From: Hirudo medicinalis
Lineage: Eukaryota > Annelida > Clitellata > Hirudinida > Hirudinidae
Length of the DNA: 64,000 bases
Assembly: GCA_011800805.1 (NCBI GenBank)
Contig: MPNW01000085.1
Coordinates: 105,190 to 169,189 of the forward strand
Reading direction: 5' to 3'
The stretch's first letter is position 1, and the number at the start of each line of letters is the position of its first letter. Below the pieces are notes generated by a model. That model did not search any database, was not told the origin of the DNA, and saw only the letters and a program-made list of their open reading frames with translations. Below, piece after piece: positions 62,785 through 64,000 of the stretch. The position numbers were made by a program, and so were the translations under genes.

Positions 62785-62849
62785 CTCCCGCATGGTCTAA
62801 TGTTTAAGACTTCACGATGGCAGCAGGGGTTCGAGTCCCGTTGCGGGAG
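62785..62849 (+). repeat. tRNA-like sequence (tRNA-derived relic or SINE head)
   Basis: 65 bases with a perfect 7-bp acceptor stem (CTCCCGC with GCGGGAG), a 4-bp D stem (GTCT with AGAC), an exact B box (GGTTCGAGTCC) and an A-box-like TGGTCTAATGTTTAAG that recalls tRNA-Glu/Asp. No anticodon stem can be formed and the length is short of 72, so it is unlikely to be a working tRNA. It could be the head of another SINE family, as the following T-rich stretch suggests. Confidence 0.6.
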
Positions 62850-63815
62850 AACCGTCCTGATCACCCAGTTAGTTTGTTGTTGTTGTTTTTTTTGAGGGCA
62901 AGCAAGCAGCTGGCTGAATTTATATATGTAGTATATGACTGGCGACACCTGGTTTAAAAAAGCTAGTATTACATAAGAAATAAGAGTAATAATAATAATA
63001 ATATAATCATCACAGTAATATCATCACAGTGTAATAAGAGTAATAATAATAATAATAATGTAATCATCACAGTGTAATAAGAGTAATAATAATAATAATA
63101 TAATCATCACAGTGCAATATCAATGCTTTGCATTAAAAGTGTCGATTCTGTTCTTATTGCATAAGATAAATAAGACATGTGAAACACTCACGTTTCACAG
63201 CCATTCTACTGATCAGTGAATTTTCAAATCGCAAATAAATGTCATAATTCAAGTGTGAAACACGATTCAGAAGTTGAGAAGAATTGCCAATGGATGGAGA
63301 AGTGAAGGACAAAAGCCAGCTCAGCTCATCTCTCAGACTTTGAGGTTTAGACAGAGTTTGAACTGCAACTTAAGCACTCTGTCTTTACCAAATTGAGCAA
63401 ATATTACAATCACTTTATGTTTAAATTCTGTGAAAATATATGTTGTCAGATTTGTTTAAATTCTTGTTTGTTTTGTTGTTTTATTTCGTGTGAGGCCGTA
63501 TGGTTAATTTTGTATAGTTTTACTTCAAATAAATTTGGAGATTATTTAATTTAATAAATTATTTAATTTGACAAATTATAGCTTAATTCAGGCTCATCAT
63601 TGGAATAAAAATCCCCAATCTATATTTCAGCGAACAGATTTTTATGATTAAAAAAAACAAGGTTCAAACTCATCAATTCATTGGTAATCAATTTTAATTC
63701 AACATTTTCTGAAAATCGACTAATAAAATTCTCATTTCAATTGATCTTGTTTTCCCGGATGATCCCATTCTTCAGATCTCTTTTAGCCTTCTTGAATTTG
63801 TTCCAATCTGTATTA
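62850..63815. other. Intergenic with tandem (TAA)n-containing repeat
   Basis: From about 62980 to 63110 a unit of GTAATAAGAG plus (TAA)n plus TATAATCATCACAGT is repeated three to four times. The rest is AT-rich with no supported exon. Confidence 0.55.
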
Positions 63816-64000
63816 TTAGGCTTCTTCATCCTCCTCCAGTTCTTCCTCATCTTCGTCATCAACTTCAACTTTGTCTTCTTTTTCTTCTTCTTTTTCTTTG
63901 TCTTCTTCTTCGCCCATTATTTTTGGGAGCCCGTGATAAGCCATCATAACGCCTAAGCCAAATCGTAAAATCAATAAACCGGTATTTCGGTATTTGCCAA
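63816..64000 (-). CDS. 3' end of an unidentified gene, acidic C-terminus (partial)
   Basis: The frame is open from the window edge to TAA at 63816. It reads GLLILRFGLGVMMAYHGLP, then KIMG, followed by a 31-residue tail made almost wholly of E, D and K and ending EEELEEDEEA. The hydrophobic part is faintly reminiscent of DoxX-type membrane proteins (LLRxxLGxxFxxHGLxK), which is only a guess. The 5' part lies outside the window. The acidic tail could alternatively be read as starting at the internal ATG. Confidence 0.4.
   Translation of the reverse strand, partial: GKYRNTGLLILRFGLGVMMAYHGLPKIMGEEEDKEKEEEKEDKVEVDDEDEEELEEDEEA

Noticed and set aside
62785..62849. Functional tRNA gene
   Set aside because: Despite acceptor stem and B box it cannot form an anticodon stem-loop and is about seven bases too short.
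1..64000. CRISPR arrays, operons, riboswitches, bacterial-type promoters and phage elements
   Set aside because: The sequence is a spliced animal genome. No spaced direct-repeat arrays of CRISPR type and no prokaryotic gene organisation were seen; all regular repeats are microsatellites, minisatellites or SINEs.

Overview
This is a stretch of animal nuclear genome. The evidence is AT-rich sequence, small exons joined by GT-AG introns, DDE and non-LTR transposon debris, tRNA-derived SINEs, and metazoan gene families (SLC13, AMDHD2, Bicaudal-D, a biogenic-amine GPCR). The gene style fits a lophotrochozoan invertebrate. A leech-like annelid is my best guess, but this is inference, not a demonstrated assignment. 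Two assembly scars are visible: a 302-N gap (6841-7142) and a single N at 52099 with the same 107 bases on both sides.

Layout. (1) 1.3-25 kb is a cluster of three SLC13 (Na+/di- or tricarboxylate symporter) genes. Gene 1 is on +, 14 exons, with a 420-residue disordered insert. Genes 2 and 3 are on -, tandem duplicates with 11 exons each and matching exon lengths; gene 2 carries a one-base deletion that breaks its frame. (2) 26.4-38.7 kb holds two AMDHD2 (N-acetylglucosamine-6-phosphate deacetylase) genes in inverted orientation, flanking a 9-exon Bicaudal-D gene. The second AMDHD2 has a Tc1-like element directly behind a splice donor. (3) 39-44 kb is mostly empty, with a decayed non-LTR element and a MITE-like element. 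(4) 44.2-45.7 kb is a single-exon 5-HT7-like receptor on -. (5) 46-61 kb is gene-poor, with non-LTR, Ty3/Gypsy, Merlin-like and SINE remnants and simple repeats. (6) 61.5-62.0 kb is a two-exon gene on - for a 102-residue secreted precursor made of dibasic-separated WTRP-type nonapeptide repeats; I regard it as the most novel item here. (7) The last 190 bases carry the 3' end of an unidentified gene on -.

The exon models were built by hand from splice sites, phase matching and paralog comparison. For the intact SLC13 genes, both AMDHD2 genes, Bicaudal-D and the peptide precursor the summed exon lengths are multiples of three, which is good internal support. The genes do not form an obvious pathway. 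The unifying theme is local duplication followed by patchy sequence homogenisation.
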